A stretch of 32,854 nt of DNA, from contig VHZZ01000445.1 of the NCBI GenBank assembly GCA_009801015.1, positions 107,213-140,066 of the forward strand, in the 5' to 3' direction. Shown one piece after another: positions 21,117 through 32,760 of this stretch (the first letter of the stretch is position 1; every line of letters starts with the position of its first letter). Source of the DNA: Silene noctiflora. Lineage: Eukaryota > Streptophyta > Magnoliopsida > Caryophyllales > Caryophyllaceae. The position numbers and the translations under genes are program-made. The notes beneath the pieces are model-generated. The model saw nothing but the letters and a program-made list of their open reading frames with translations, did no database searches and was not told where the DNA came from.

Positions 21117-24100
21117 TTCAAGCTTAGGGAAGTGCCTCTGAACTGAAGAAAATAGTGGGTGTACTGTCTCACCTGTCCAAAGTCTTAAAGGGGTTGCGAA
21201 ACAATAGAGTTGGGTTAAAATCCTGTTTTTTGTTGAGTTTAGGCTTTGGGAGGAACAAAAAAAAGTGTCTTAATAAGTAATCTAGGAGGAAAAAAATGAA
21301 CTGGAGGGAATAATTGTTTTCACACAAATTTCTCCCAAATTTACCTTTTTATCTTTCACCCAAAAACTTTTTTCTCATTTTGCGTGTCTTTTCATTTTCT
21401 TCTGTTCTTATGCTATCGTATTTTGGTTTATCGTCATGTCCTCTCCAGTTTTCACGTGTTTTTCACTTCACATAGAGGTTTCCATATCAATATATCATGC
21501 TTCACATCAGACGACCCAACTCGTTTTAGGATCAAGGATTTTACTCTGGTTGTTATTGTTGTCTTTGTTGTTATTGTAACTATTACCAGTTGGCTTTGAC
21601 AGCGATGTTCCCCGTGATCGTTTTCAAGAGATGTGTAAAACCTTGCGTGTTTTAAACGCTGTGCGGAATCCTGATATTGGAATTCCACTTAGCATACAAC
21701 AATACAAGGTTATAATTTCACTTTACATTTAGTTCATACATCTTTATTAATTGTATTTTTTACCGTCGCATCATTGATTTTGCTGTTGAATTTTCTTTTC
21801 CACTGAAGGAACTAACAGCACCCATTCTGATTGGTCGCTTGATCAATGCCCATCAACATTTCCTGGCGCTGAGGTTGTCGGAGTATCTTGGCTTAAGTCA
21901 GGTGGGTTTTTGAAATCTGGGGATGATATTCCTTTTGGCAATGACATTACCTGTAAAAGAAATCTGATAAAAAATTGGAAATGCATGTCGTTCATTCAAA
22001 GAAGAGGTTGTCGGAGTATCTTGCTCCAAATTGTTTGTTATCATTTGTATTTGGATCCAGTTTACCGTTAGATTAGGAACATTGAACTCTTATGAGCATG
22101 AATGGTTAAGAAAGGTAGAACGTGATAAAAGTCAATGATGACATTTTTCAAATGAGCACAGCTGAAACTTTTATAAGTGAACATGGTCTGTGACAAATAC
22201 TTGTCACATGAGATCTCCCTTTAGCCTCTGATTTTGCAATTTTGGATACAGAATCTTGATTTTGAAATAAAGGCCATTAAGTTAAAGGGGAGTATTTGCT
22301 GTATGGTTTTACTTTGTTACTGGGGCGAGTCATGTTTGAATCCGATTCCCGAAAATATTTCGCGTGCTTCATTCTACCCATGATTATAAAATTATTCTGT
22401 CACTTGACCTGAGCACACAATAATGCGTCAATTTTTTTTTATTTCCTACTTTTATGTGTATACAACTTTGTTTCTTCTCGCCGTTGTTTTATCAGAAAGA
22501 CAAGGCTACATTGGAGGCTTGAATAAATTTGTCCGAGTTGTAGCCTGTAGGTGTCCAGTCAAGCATGTGTTCTTAGCGTTTTTCTCTTTGCTTGCGCATA
22601 GCCAGGGAAGAATTGACGAGGAGGTCAATTCTAGACATTGTGCCAAGGTGTATAATAGTTGCAAATGATATTGTGTTGGTTGATAGTACGAACAGAGGTG
22701 TTGAAAGAATGTTGAAACGTTAGAGGGAAACCTTGAAAGCTCGAGGCTTTAAGCTGAGCATGAGTAAAACTGATTATTTAATGTGTAGATTTTGTAGGAA
22801 AAAAGTGGGGAAATAGGAATGATTTCCTTAGATGGAAAGGTTGTTCTAAAAATCCATTTTTTTTTGGTATGTAGGTATTTGTATGGATGGTGAATTGGAT
22901 AGATATACTGAGTAAGCGAGGTTAGATATGAAGAGTGTCACAGGTTTCTAGGGTTCTCATGCGTTCCCGACATGCCTCATAAATTGAAGGGTAGCTCCTA
23001 CCATACTGCAAGTCTGCAACCAAGCCTCCATTATTAAATGGCACTAAGTTTTGAGCCATAAAGTTGTGTCATGCTAACAAAATAAATGTGTCAGAGATGC
23101 ATATGCTATGGTGGATGTATGGACATACAAGGAATGTGATTCATAAATGTGGTGATTTCAGAGAAACTAGGAGTTAGCACCAATTGAAGATAAGATTAGG
23201 GAGAATTGGTTATAAGATGGTTTGGCTATGTAAGGCGAAGATTAAGCAAAACCCCAATTAAAAGGCTTGAAGAATGGGTAATGATAAGATTGTGAGGGGT
23301 AGGGGAATACCCACAAAAACATGGACGAATGTGATGAAACATTATATGAGCTATGTGGGGATCGACGAAAATGTGGCGTTGGTGTGGTGGATCTTGTAGA
23401 GGAAAGGATCTGGATAGTCCTATGATTTTCTTATTGTTTCTTATCATCATATTGTTTTCGATATAATATTATTTTTGCTTATTTCTCCAACTTCCTTTCA
23501 CTCTAATTTTCATTTTGTTACCATTTTTATCATCATCCTAGTATGTACACATTTCTCTATGTATCATTTTGATGATACCAATGTTATTTATTTTATCTTT
23601 TTTTTTCCCTTAAAAAAATTAATCTGATTTGTATGACATTAAGAGTATCTCAACTACCTTTTATGTATTTATTTTTTCATTTCTCTCTTGTTTCTCATTA
23701 GTGCATTTTCATTGACGGTTTCGAGTGACTATTATGTTAGCTGACTGGAAATCATTTTGGATTAAGGCTTTATTGTTTCATGGAAGTCAATGTGCACATA
23801 TTAATATCATATATTATTCATATCTAAAGTGAAAAGTCCTTATTCATTTCTGTAACCTTCTGCATTACAAAAGCTTTTCAATGTTGTTGACATCGTCCAT
23901 TTTGCCTGAGTAGGAGCTGGTTCTAATGCATTGGGCATGCACAAGGATAACATGCTCTGAGTCAATGCCTGATCCTGCTCTTCTTAGTTCTCTACTTGAG
24001 AAGGTTCAGTTTCCGGAGCTTACTGATTTCCTATTGCTGTTCTTATGAACAGTTCCTAACCGATCATTCTTCATTTTTAGTTAAAACTATGCAAAGGTAT

Positions 24101-27100
24101 AGACTATGCAAGAGTTGCCGAGCATGCCGATAAGAGCAACAGGAGGAACTTAGCTGCTGCTCTTGTTGAACATGAGCCCTGCTCTTCCAAACAGGTTTAT
24201 GCTTTGGGATATCTGTCATATTGTTTCATCCAGTACTTTCCATGTCCTAAATCTATTGTTTTAGTTCAGGTTCCACTGATGTTAAGCATAGAGCAGAAAG
24301 ATGCAGCTTTGTCAAAGGCAATTGAAAGTGGGGATACTGATCTTGTCTATTTTGTTCTCTTTCATCTACAGCCGCCAAAGGTGATTTCAAAATTTTATGT
24401 ACATGTAACTCACTAGAAGTATCTTCTAATTGCTTTTCACTTCCTGATGACTCTGTAAAATATTTCAAAGCGAAAAGAAAATGAAGTTTTTTTTGCTCGT
24501 CTTTGAGTCAGGGGCAGCCGCCCTTGGAGTTCTTTGGAGCGATCCAATCTAAACCTCTGGCGAGGGATTTGTTTATAGCCTATTCGAGGTATTGCACTGT
24601 AGAGTTTTAAGATGATTTCTGTTCTCCCTTGGTTACCCTAAAGGCGAATCTTATTTACTCAAAACCATTTATTTCGCCTGATACGCCTGTAATTTTCATT
24701 CTGTTATAGGTGTGACGACCATGAACTCCTTAAAGATTTCTTTTTGTCGGCTGGGCAGCTCCAGGTAGGTCAAAGTTTTTGTGGCATGACTTGGTATTTA
24801 TGTTTGAAAAATCTCCATGTACTCATATATGTAACTTACTGAGGGCTGTCATTAGCAATTTATCATATATCACAATCTACAAAAAGAAAAACATCCATAA
24901 AAGTAAACAAATTTATTTTAAAATTCCTAAGGTGTGATTGATTCATTGGCAGCACTGAGGCTGGTAAGCTTCAGGAAGGTGATTCAACTAGTTTAGCACT
25001 GATTTTGCAATTTAATGTCTTCTCTATCTCGTGGGAGGGAATTTTTTTATAAGTTAAACATTTGCAGGCAGTTCTCCATGTTTGTGAGCTATGGGTTAAA
25101 AGTAATGTTGTTAAATACTGGTCATAGTGTTATAGCTTAAATCCCTAATTGTCATATGGTTTTATTCTGTAACTGGTGTGTAATGGCTTTTATAGGAAGT
25201 TGCTTTTCTCTTGTGGAAAGAATCCTGGGAATTAAGTAAAAATCCAATGGCTAGTAATGGCACTGCGCTTCATGGGCGACGTATAAAAACCATTGAGAAG
25301 GCCCGAGATCTTTTTGCTGAAACAAAGGAACACAATTTTGAGTCGAAGGCCGCTGATGAGCATGCAAAATTATTAAGGTATATTTCATTTATTTTTTCCA
25401 AGTAATCCCAATGTATTTTAGTGTCTTCATGTGATGGCCTATGAATCTATGATGGAAGGTTTGCGGTGAGGTGTGATTCAAATTTCACGAATGTATCCCA
25501 CCTTTCCTTTTGTAAGCCTTTTACAGAACTAGTATGATGGTGAAGTTTGTTTTAATAAGTCAAATGATTGGTGAAAAGACGTTGGCAGAAGCAATCCACT
25601 CATTTCCCTGTCCTTTTTCTCTATCTTACTGGTTATGGTTGTTACTTGGTTTTATTCACATGGCCAAATCAACATAGGCGAGGCTAACACAGCTTACCTC
25701 CGAATCTCCGATAAATGCAAGGCTCCTACTTTCAATCAAATGATCACATTTCTCAACTGACTCCCCTTTTATGGCCACACATAAAGCTTGTGAATTGCAC
25801 ATCCACCACATGATTTTATGAGTATAACACTGTTTCATGCATGCTACTCCCTCCAATTTTCCTTTTCCTTCCCATTCCTTATTGCACAGTTTTCGTAAGA
25901 GAGTTGCAGGTGAGCTTCTTGTTAGGAGTAAATGGGTCTATTAGTAAGAGTAAGAAGGTTTCGTAACGGTAGACCGGTAGTGGTCTCATACAATGCATCA
26001 GTGCATCACCACCATCGCCACTAAGACGGTAAGACCCACCACCACCATGTGATCTGCACCGATAGTGAGAATGTGAGATTACCAAGCAACAAATACATGT
26101 TAGGATTAGAAATTTATCGATAAATGCTCTTGTGATGCTCATTTTTGGGGAAAACGATTCATCACTTCTAGATCCGGAAAAAATGTTCAAAATTTTGTAC
26201 TTTTGGTATAGAAAATACGAGTTTATGGAGGGTTGGGGTAGAAATGAGTGGTCAAGGAGGTAAAAAAAAGGGGTTGGAAAATAGAGGGAGGGAGTAGGGA
26301 GGTCAGGATAAAAGAGTACGGTGGTGGTCTGAGAAAATAATTGAAGTCGGGTGTGAGGGGAGTGGAGGATTGAGAGGGGTTGAGGTTGAAGAGAAGGGGC
26401 TCGTGAGATGTGGTTGTGTAATTGCAACTTTCAAGTGGGTTGCCGGCAGGCGAGAGTCATCTACCAGATGGTGGTTTAAGTGGTGGTCTTGGCTAAGCAA
26501 GAATTAGAATGAGTGTAGTCTAGTAATATCTTTTGTGATTAATGTCATTAGTTATTGAGTTTACTGTTAACACTAATGCTTGTTTAGTAATTTCATGGCT
26601 AGTATGAGGATATGATTGTACGTTTAGATTAAAAATCTTACTATGAATGGAAAAATATAAAAGTGGGAAGCAAACAGGAAATTTTCCGCACAAGGAAAGT
26701 GGGAAGAAAATAGGAAATAGATAAATTGTGGTCCCAGTTAAAGACATGGCCGTGGTTGTAAATCATGGTAGTATGCTATGGTACATAGGCTGACAAAGAA
26801 GCAGTTCATGGCAACTTATCTTTATTCGCCATATCTGCCTATCAGACTAGTATCGACCAGTTTGTATCAGCCTAGCATTGATCTTTTTGGTCATAGAACG
26901 GCCAAGTACCGGCTATATCAGTCAAATATTTGTAGGAGTGGCTTAAAAAGAAAAAAGTCCTTCAGGAAAATATCCGTGCAGTATACTACAAACATTACGG
27001 ATCAGCCGATACGTGGTGCATCAGTCCATATATAAACTATGGTGTTATGGCTCAATACTTTGTCCCACATAAGAATGATGCTTGTCACGCTATAGAATTT

Positions 27101-30100
27101 CCCCTTCAATGGGGCGTATGTCTCTCATTGTGGGAAAACTATTTAGATATTATACCCAAAGTACATAAGGCAGAAGATGTTTCGGTATACTTGTGGTGAG
27201 TGGCAAGTGCTGTTATAATGAACCTTATAACTGCATATATAGTCACTGCCTTTTGTGCCCATTGGTAAAATGGGAGAGCTGATAGCCCATTGCTTTTAGT
27301 ATCCTTTCTGGGGTTGCCATCTTTCCCCTTCTTAATTGTCCTTTTTCATCTCTGCTATTTATAGTTTATAGAAATGTGATTTTGGCTTTTCATGAATATC
27401 ATTAGAATGCAACATGACCTAGAGGTGTCAACAAAGCAAGCAATCTTTGTAGATTCAAGCATCAGCGATACTATTCGAACGTGCATTGTACTAGGAAATC
27501 ATCGAGCTGCTATGAAGGTTAAAACAGAGTTCAAGGTGTGTAACTTGTACTGTTGTTCTCTTACTATCATTTACAGATTTAGAAATGTCAGGTGAAGTCA
27601 TCCTCTCTCTGCTGTGAACTAAATGTTCAGTTTTCCTGGTTATCCGTCGCTCTTGTTCTCTACCAGGTTTCTGAGAAAAGGTGGTATTGGCTTAAAGTTT
27701 TTGCATTAGCTACAATAAGAGACTGGGTTGCCTTGGAAAAGTTTTCGAAGGAGAAGAAACCACCAATTGGTAGGTGATTTTTAAACTTGTAAATTCTGAT
27801 TTCAAATAATATGTTTATAATTTTTGTTGTCTACATGTAATTCTTTTAAATGATTGTCTGCACTAATGTTGAGAGCTAGTTCACAAATAAGAAGCAGAGT
27901 TAAATTAGTGAATCATTTTGCTTTACTTCATCATACTCCAATTCACAAGAATTAGCGATGTGTCCACTGATATGCATCGAATAAAATCCGGAAGAAAGTA
28001 AGGAACCAAAAGATTAAGTATCCTTCGTCAGTATAAAACAAAGATTTTTTTTTTCAACTAACCATTACAAGATTTGCTACGTTTACATCCCACAATAGGG
28101 AGGATGGTACATCTTTTGTTTTCTTAAACCTCATGGCAGCGAACATTAATGACATTTATCATGGAAGTTGTTTTTAGGATGCTGGTTTATTACCAATGTT
28201 ATATCTAAGCATGTGTCCTCCTAGTTTGTTCAACTTATCAACTATTTTCATGGTTTGTTTAACTAGTTCTTCCAGCATTATGTTCCCTTGTTTCCATCTG
28301 GTTCAGTCATGCACTCCGGCTAGATTTCTGTGGCACGGCTCCATGTTTAATGATGTAATTCAGCTGTTGTTTTATTAATGGAGCTTTCCTGTGCATGAAA
28401 CTCGGGGCCCATTATTAGTTGCTGGCTGTCATTTTCAAAAAAAGATTTAGGACTACTGGCTGTACGCTGCCATTATTTTTATAATTTCGGCTGTGATCAG
28501 ACCATCATTTACTCGAACAAAGATGCTTCTTCTCTTTTTGTTCTTTGCTCGATTCATTTGGTTCACCTAGTTAGTAATTTACTTGAAATAATTAGTTCTA
28601 GGTTGCCAGGTTTTATTCCCGTTGATTTGAAATTTGAATGGTTCGATGGGATATTGGGATCCTAATTACTTTGGATTCACAAGTTTGTGCTCCAATTATC
28701 TGAAAAAGGTATTGTGTGTGACAATCTGATTTGTGGCACTCTAGTCTCTAGGTAGCTCAGATATTCCTGTTCGTCTTTCATTATTGTGAGGCAAATTGAG
28801 AGGAGATTTGGGTAGCTAGCAGTCCAGGATTTCATAATAATTGCATCATAACAATTTGACATTTTCCCTTTGTATGGTGTATGCAATCTTTTTGCAGTTT
28901 GTCTTGTGAGACTATTTTATGAATACAACACATCAGTCACTTGCACCCTTTTCACCTGCCCTTTTCGTGATGATCTTGACATTTCATAGTAATTTACTGA
29001 TAACATTTGCTCATTATATAGCGTATTAGTGTATGTTATCTTTATGAAGTTAGTCTTGTGAGAGACTGTTGTACGAATATGACATATCTTTAACCTTATT
29101 ATAAAGTGTGTAATATCACATGAAATTTGATAAGTATATTCATCGAATGGTCGAATAATTTTTTTCCATCTTTATGACTAGGCTTTGGATATGCTAAAAT
29201 TGACACCCTTTTGGCCTTTTCTTTTGTAGTTTGTCCGGCAAGTTTAGAAATGCATTGCATTCTATAAAGTTGACGTTGCCTTGATTTCTCCAAGATCTAT
29301 GTTTTGCCTTGTGAAGTCTATCTTTATGTGATTAGTTTGCTGACCTCTGTCTCATCTCGTCTCTTCTGACAAATCATATTGCATTTTTTGGACGCATTTA
29401 GGTTATAAGCCCTTTGTCGAGGCTTGCATTGATGCAAATGAGAAAAATGAAGCTCTGAAGTATATCCCGAAACTAACTGAACCTGGAGAACGGGCCGAGG
29501 TAATCTGAATAGTGTGATTTTTACCGTTTCTAATGATTGATATCTATCAATCTGCAATTATTCTCTAATAATTATTCCTGCAAAAAATCGGGATAATCAC
29601 GTACCCATGTTCCCAGCATTTTTTTTGCTTTATTCCCTCGTCACAAATTCTCCGACAGTCTCATGATTAGATTTTATGAGACTGACCCATATTGTAGTGG
29701 TAGTTATCTACTGTTTTAAGTCGAATAGAGTTGGTTGGTCCCACATTGAATTAATATGAGAACGTCACACACTGTTATGAAAGTCTAATTGTTCTTTGTG
29801 GCATGCCCACAGTTGGGTAGGCTTTTGTTCAAATAGATATATCCAAAGAAGTTGTAGTGAGATGGTCTTCTCATGATAAAGCAATTCTAAGACGGTGTCA
29901 TAAGTTTGACGGACCGATATCAATGGGTAGTTATTTGTTTAAAATTTAGCCAACTAATATTTGGTTGATCTCACATTATTGTAATATCTTGTTGGCCAGG
30001 CTTATGCTCGAATAGGTATGGCCAAAGAAGCTGCGGATGCAGCAGCTCAGTCAAAAGATAGTGAGCTTCTTGGTCGATTGAGGTTGACCTTTTCGCAAAA

Positions 30101-30152
30101 TACTGCAGCCACAGCGCTTTTTGACACGTTAGAGAGATTAGGTGTTTCATAA
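15896..30152 (+). CDS. VPS16: Vacuolar protein sorting-associated protein 16 (VACUOLELESS1)
   Basis: VPS16/VCL1 is a core subunit of HOPS and CORVET, which tether membranes for fusion at the vacuole and late endosome. Coding exons: 15896-16233, 17201-17657, 17902-18192, 19629-19768, 21603-21708, 21809-21901, 23914-24003, 24081-24194, 24270-24380, 24512-24588, 24710-24764, 25196-25377, 27406-27535, 27667-27769, 29402-29499, 30000-30152, all GT-AG and phase-compatible, giving 845 residues (Arabidopsis about 858). The N-terminal Vps16 beta-propeller region (about 1-420) shows YYRKPEIYKMKWKHIDLSRN, GGPIAVIRDDSKIVQLYAES, CVFWGNGVVC and EFLQRVPDSTVSIF. The C-terminal Vps16 helical region (about 500-830) shows ESGDTDLVYFVLFHL, LWKESWELSKNPMAS and KQAIFVDSSISDTIRTCIVL. 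The end GMAKEAADAAAQ matches the family. A short acidic loop of the Arabidopsis propeller (before VQKMIVS) is missing here. No disabling change is seen. Introns are large and transposon-loaded. Confidence 0.96.
16803..17074. mobile_element. Stowaway MITE in VPS16 intron 1
   Basis: A 272-bp element with inverted ends ctccctccgatc and gatcggagggag, complementary a little further inward (aaaggt/accttt), flanked by TA at 16801-16802 and 17075-17076. TA duplication and this terminal sequence are typical of Stowaway (Tc1/mariner-derived) MITEs. No coding capacity. Confidence 0.9.
18479..18960. repeat. Degenerate GACCCGAA-type repeat in VPS16 intron 3
   Basis: Two patches (18479-18650 and 18793-18960) are built of irregular cgacccga, gacccgaa and aacccg units, separated by an AT-rich stretch. 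Plant genomes often carry such satellite-like ends of transposons. The 67- and 94-residue minus-strand frames over them are repeat translations, not genes. Confidence 0.7.
20103..20690. other. Strand-asymmetric GC-rich insert in VPS16 intron 4
   Basis: The left part (20120-20280) is CCA/ACC-rich and the right part (20430-20680) is GGT/GAG-rich, around an AT-rich middle. This mirrors the smaller island in MED14 intron 4. A short palindrome, aatgccattaaggcatt, sits at the left edge (20102-20118). It is probably a foldback-type insertion, but no target duplication was confirmed. Open frames of 76-89 residues here are low complexity. Confidence 0.45.
20825..21114 (+). other. Insert ending in a 29-base poly(A) tract, VPS16 intron 4
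   Basis: About 260 bases of balanced composition end in 29 consecutive A at 21086-21114, inside an otherwise AT-rich intron. The poly(A) end suggests retroposition of an RNA. I see no A-box/B-box pair to support a SINE, and I do not recognise the source; organelle-derived DNA is another possibility. Confidence 0.4.
22004..22023 (+). repeat. Intronic copy of VPS16 exon 6 sequence
   Basis: The 20 bases gaggttgtcggagtatcttg at 22004-22023 are an exact copy of 21871-21890 in exon 6, 133 bases upstream and in the same orientation. The flanks do not match, so the copied part is short. Confidence 0.9.
22560..23790 (+). pseudogene. Dead RTE-type LINE reverse transcriptase in VPS16 intron 6
   Basis: Shifting + strand frames give recognisable pieces of a plant RTE-clade non-LTR reverse transcriptase C-terminus: ANDIVLVDS from 22661, then LKARGFKLSMSKTDYLMCRF, SVTGFLGF, MLWWMYGHTRN, IRLGRIGYKMVW and RGRGIPTKTW. 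The palm motif normally reads F/Y-A-D-D; here it is V-A-N-D, so a catalytic aspartate is lost. Stops and frameshifts break the frame throughout. The segment at 23735-23780 (gttagctgactggaaatcat, then ggattaaggcttt) resembles the 3' end typical of plant RTE elements. The 5' end is missing, as is usual for truncated LINEs. It inserted in the sense direction of VPS16. Confidence 0.85.
25378..27405 (+). other. VPS16 intron 12, composite of unidentified inserts
   Basis: A 2.0-kb intron splitting an arginine codon. It contains ctccctcc following TA near 25845 (possible Stowaway end), a minus-strand 182-residue frame (25879-26427) with no recognised domain, two close copies of aagtgggaag followed by aggaaat (about 26660-26720), and an unassigned stretch at 26780-27240 in which tgtcccacat and attgtggga form a weak inverted pair. 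No gene is supportable. Confidence 0.5.
27770..29401 (+). other. VPS16 intron 14
   Basis: A 1.6-kb intron interrupting a glycine codon (G|GT), T-rich. Two related segments, gtcttgtgagactattttat (about 28901) and agtcttgtgagagactgttg (about 29051), belong to the same dispersed gagac-rich repeat seen at 29650-29900 and 30290-30440. Nothing else was identified. Confidence 0.6.
29650..29949 (+). pseudogene. Decayed duplicate of the intron 15 end plus VPS16 exon 16 start
   Basis: The sequence from 29821 (gcttttgttcaaatagatat, then ccaaagaag) aligns without gaps to the start of exon 16 at 30000 (gcttatgctcgaataggtat, then ccaaagaag), with 27 of the first 36 bases identical. The upstream intron also aligns: tagttat, ggttggtcccacatt against ggttgatctcacatt, and gttggg against gttggc before the acceptor. 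The copy keeps a TAG acceptor (29818-29820) and reads A-F-V-Q-I-D-I-S-K-E-V-V, staying open for 42 residues to a TAG at 29947-29949. Most differences are C-to-T or G-to-A in the copy. It may be spliced occasionally as an alternative last exon, or be dead. Confidence 0.75.
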
Positions 30153-30720
30153 GCTCCATGTGCGCCATTCTTTTATTTTTGATGGCTCGAGTTGCTCAGT
30201 GTTTATAGTACTATTTTGGTGATATGGCTCTTTCTCTTCCATCCTTACCTCTTTGTATTGTAAATGGATATAGGTTTGAAGTTCACCTTATGTGAGACAT
30301 TCTTAGCTATGAGACGGATCATATCGTGTATTCTTCGTATAATCATTTGATTATTTTGGTCGTCTTGTATGCAAGAGTGTCTCATATAAGTTTGAGTATA
30401 GTTCCCATGTTTGGTTGGGTCTCATGCATGAGACAAAAAAAGAAGGCATGTTTTGATTAATTTGTTCTTATTTTCTCCGGATGTAATTTTAGTTATTTTA
30501 CGATAATTGTGACCATTATTCATAACCTTTCTCATTTTACACAATCTTCCTTTCTGTTGGTTTAATTTCATCATCCTATTGACGAAATAGAAAGGAACTA
30601 TGATACTAATTGCAATATTTTAAAGTTTGAAGAAATGGGGGATGTTGAGAAGATTAGAAGCCATTAGCACATACTTTAAATTGGATATTAAACTAAAATG
30701 TGATGATTCTTGGAAGCCAA
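30153..30720 (+). other. VPS16 3' UTR and downstream flank
   Basis: T-rich sequence following the TAA at 30150-30152. Several gagac and gtctca motifs (30290-30440), partly inverted, belong to the dispersed repeat also present in introns 14 and 15. The polyadenylation site cannot be fixed. Confidence 0.5.
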
Positions 30721-30724
30721 TTTT

Positions 30725-30797
30725 ATTAATGGCATTGCTGACTACATCATCCTTTCTATCAATAAAGGTTATTGATGTAGTCAGCAATGCCATTAAT
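30725..30797. repeat. Perfect 25-bp inverted repeat with 23-base loop
   Basis: The left arm 30725-30749 (attaatggcattgctgacta, then catca) is exactly complementary to the right arm 30773-30797. The loop contains a further cctt/aagg pair. It lies about 570 bases after the VPS16 stop. A 126-residue frame (30627-31007) runs through it but is AT-driven with no recognised domain. Confidence 0.93.
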
Positions 30798-31973
30798 TTG
30801 CAGTGGTGTTTTAATTTTGCTCACTATCAAAAACAAATATTGTCACTACTTTTTAGAACTAAAAAAATGTACATTTCAAGGTGGTTACAATTTACTATAA
30901 AGTGCCAACTATTTACCAAAAAATTGTCGCATTTTGTCAAAAAAATACGAAAAGACCGTCGCACAAGAGAATTGTTATTATTATTTTTTTATATTATGGG
31001 TAAATGAGTGTTAATCTCACTCTGATGACTTTGTAGGTATTATTCCAAAATTTAGTATGTGGTTCAACTTTGTTGAACTTATAACCTTTTTCTTNCTAAC
31101 ATTTTAGAAATTGTATAGTCCATATATCATATTAAAAAATTTAATTCGAGCCCATCATTTACTGATGAAACCAGGGTGAGTTTTCCTCTATATAAATCAG
31201 ATATATTAGTGAATAAAGAAATTCAATCGAATTAGAATAATAATGTCAAGATTCAATTCTTTTAAAACAGAGGTACTAATTAATAAATTACCATGAAGTG
31301 CACTTTAAAGAATTGGATCAATTTTGTAAATAGTTTAGCGAAAGAAAAAATGAGTTACTTTATTTATCTAGCCATTTTCCTTCTTAATAATTAAAACTAT
31401 ATTTTTTTGAATAAAGAATTAAAAATGTATTGACAACAACTTGTGCTAATTTATTGTCAAGTTGGCGGAAAAGAATATATGAAAATATTTGTACTTGATT
31501 TACACGTTTTAAGGTGAAACAATTTTTTCTATAGTATCAATTATCGGAAGTTTTATTTATATTGGATGTGCAAATATTTGTCGTTAAGCATAAATTAAAT
31601 AGAATATAAAACTAAATATCTGGACAAATCATTATAAAAACAAAAAGCATTGTAGGTAAACCTAATAATAATCCCTATTACGTAAACAATATATGAATAT
31701 AGAGCGAAAAATAAAATTAGCATAAAAAATGCTTGATATGACCAGTTAATCAATTATATTATTAGTGTCAAAATNCAAGTCTTATATGTTGATCCACTTG
31801 TAATTCTTACCACGATCATTGAACACGATTTTGCTTTCCACGTCTTAACTGAAAATGAAACTAATACAAACGAAATTAATAGAGACTCTATTTTTAAAAG
31901 ATTATGTACCATTTAAAAAAAATTCAAATTCACACAAAGAAAAAGGTTCAATAAAACCATTACGTACCAATAT
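30798..31973. other. AT-rich intergenic DNA
   Basis: Very AT-rich sequence with single Ns near 31095 and 31775. I see no gene, RNA or clear transposon end here. Confidence 0.7.
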
Positions 31974-32130
31974 ATTGTATAGATAGATTGTATATAATTT
32001 AATGATTATAGATAGATGTATATATTGTATAGATAAATGTATATCAATAAAGCTTATTTTGACACGCAACGCTAAAAAAACTACTCTAATTAGCCTTTAA
32101 ATTATATTATATAGATAGATGTATATAATT
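31974..32130. repeat. AT-rich repeats of a tatagatagatgtatat unit
   Basis: Variants of tatagatagatgtatataa recur near 31979, 32010, 32027 and 32110, two of them followed by tttaatg. This is an irregular tandem array, interrupted once by unrelated sequence at about 32047-32100. Confidence 0.7.
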
Positions 32131-32760
32131 TAATGTTTATAGCGAAACAAAATAGTTGCATGATGTAAAATTAAAGTGATATTTTTTTTATTTGCCGTTC
32201 AACTTATTCTAACAATCACATAAATTTTAAATTTTAAATTTAGCATGTATTTTGATTTCTTAATTGTTGTTTAATTTATTAAAAATTAAGAGGCCAAACT
32301 TTATTCGTTATTATGCTATTTTAAAACTTTGTACGCATTTAATGTTTACAAATTCATTAATTCTTTTTTATTTTATTTTTTCTAGATAACGATGATGAGG
32401 TGGCTTGCTAGAATTACCTCAAAAGTGAAATGATGTAGTGTGGTGGTTTGTCTTACCTTTTTATATTATTTATATAGATTATAGATTCACTAACTTTTCA
32501 TATTTCCACCATTGTATTTAATTTGAAAAATAAATATTAAAACTGCAATATATTAATCAGAAGAATTGAATACTGTTACGAAATGTGTATTTTAATGAAT
32601 TTTCTTAGCACAACTTATAACATTTTTTAACTAGTTTTGTGACCCATGAAATTCACGGAATGTTCTGTTTCTAGTGTGATATTTTAGTTATTTAATAATA
32701 TAACATACTATGATAAACTCAACTTACATTTTTCATGTTTTAAGAGTTGTATAAAGTCAA
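32131..32760. other. AT-rich intergenic DNA
   Basis: I see no gene, RNA or repeat that can be supported in this stretch. Confidence 0.7.

Noticed and set aside
25879..26427. 182-residue minus-strand frame in VPS16 intron 12
   Set aside because: It has no recognisable domain, biased composition (Ser, Pro, Leu, Tyr), and no homologous pattern that I know. It could be captured sequence but cannot be supported as a gene.
27050..27180. Possible snRNA gene, because tgtcccacat resembles the plant USE promoter element
   Set aside because: The match stops before the diagnostic CG, no TATA at proper spacing is seen, and no U1-U6 or U3 body sequence follows.
30627..31007. 126-residue frame downstream of VPS16
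   Set aside because: It runs through a perfect inverted repeat and AT-rich DNA, is Lys/Leu/Phe-rich as expected by chance, and has no known domain.
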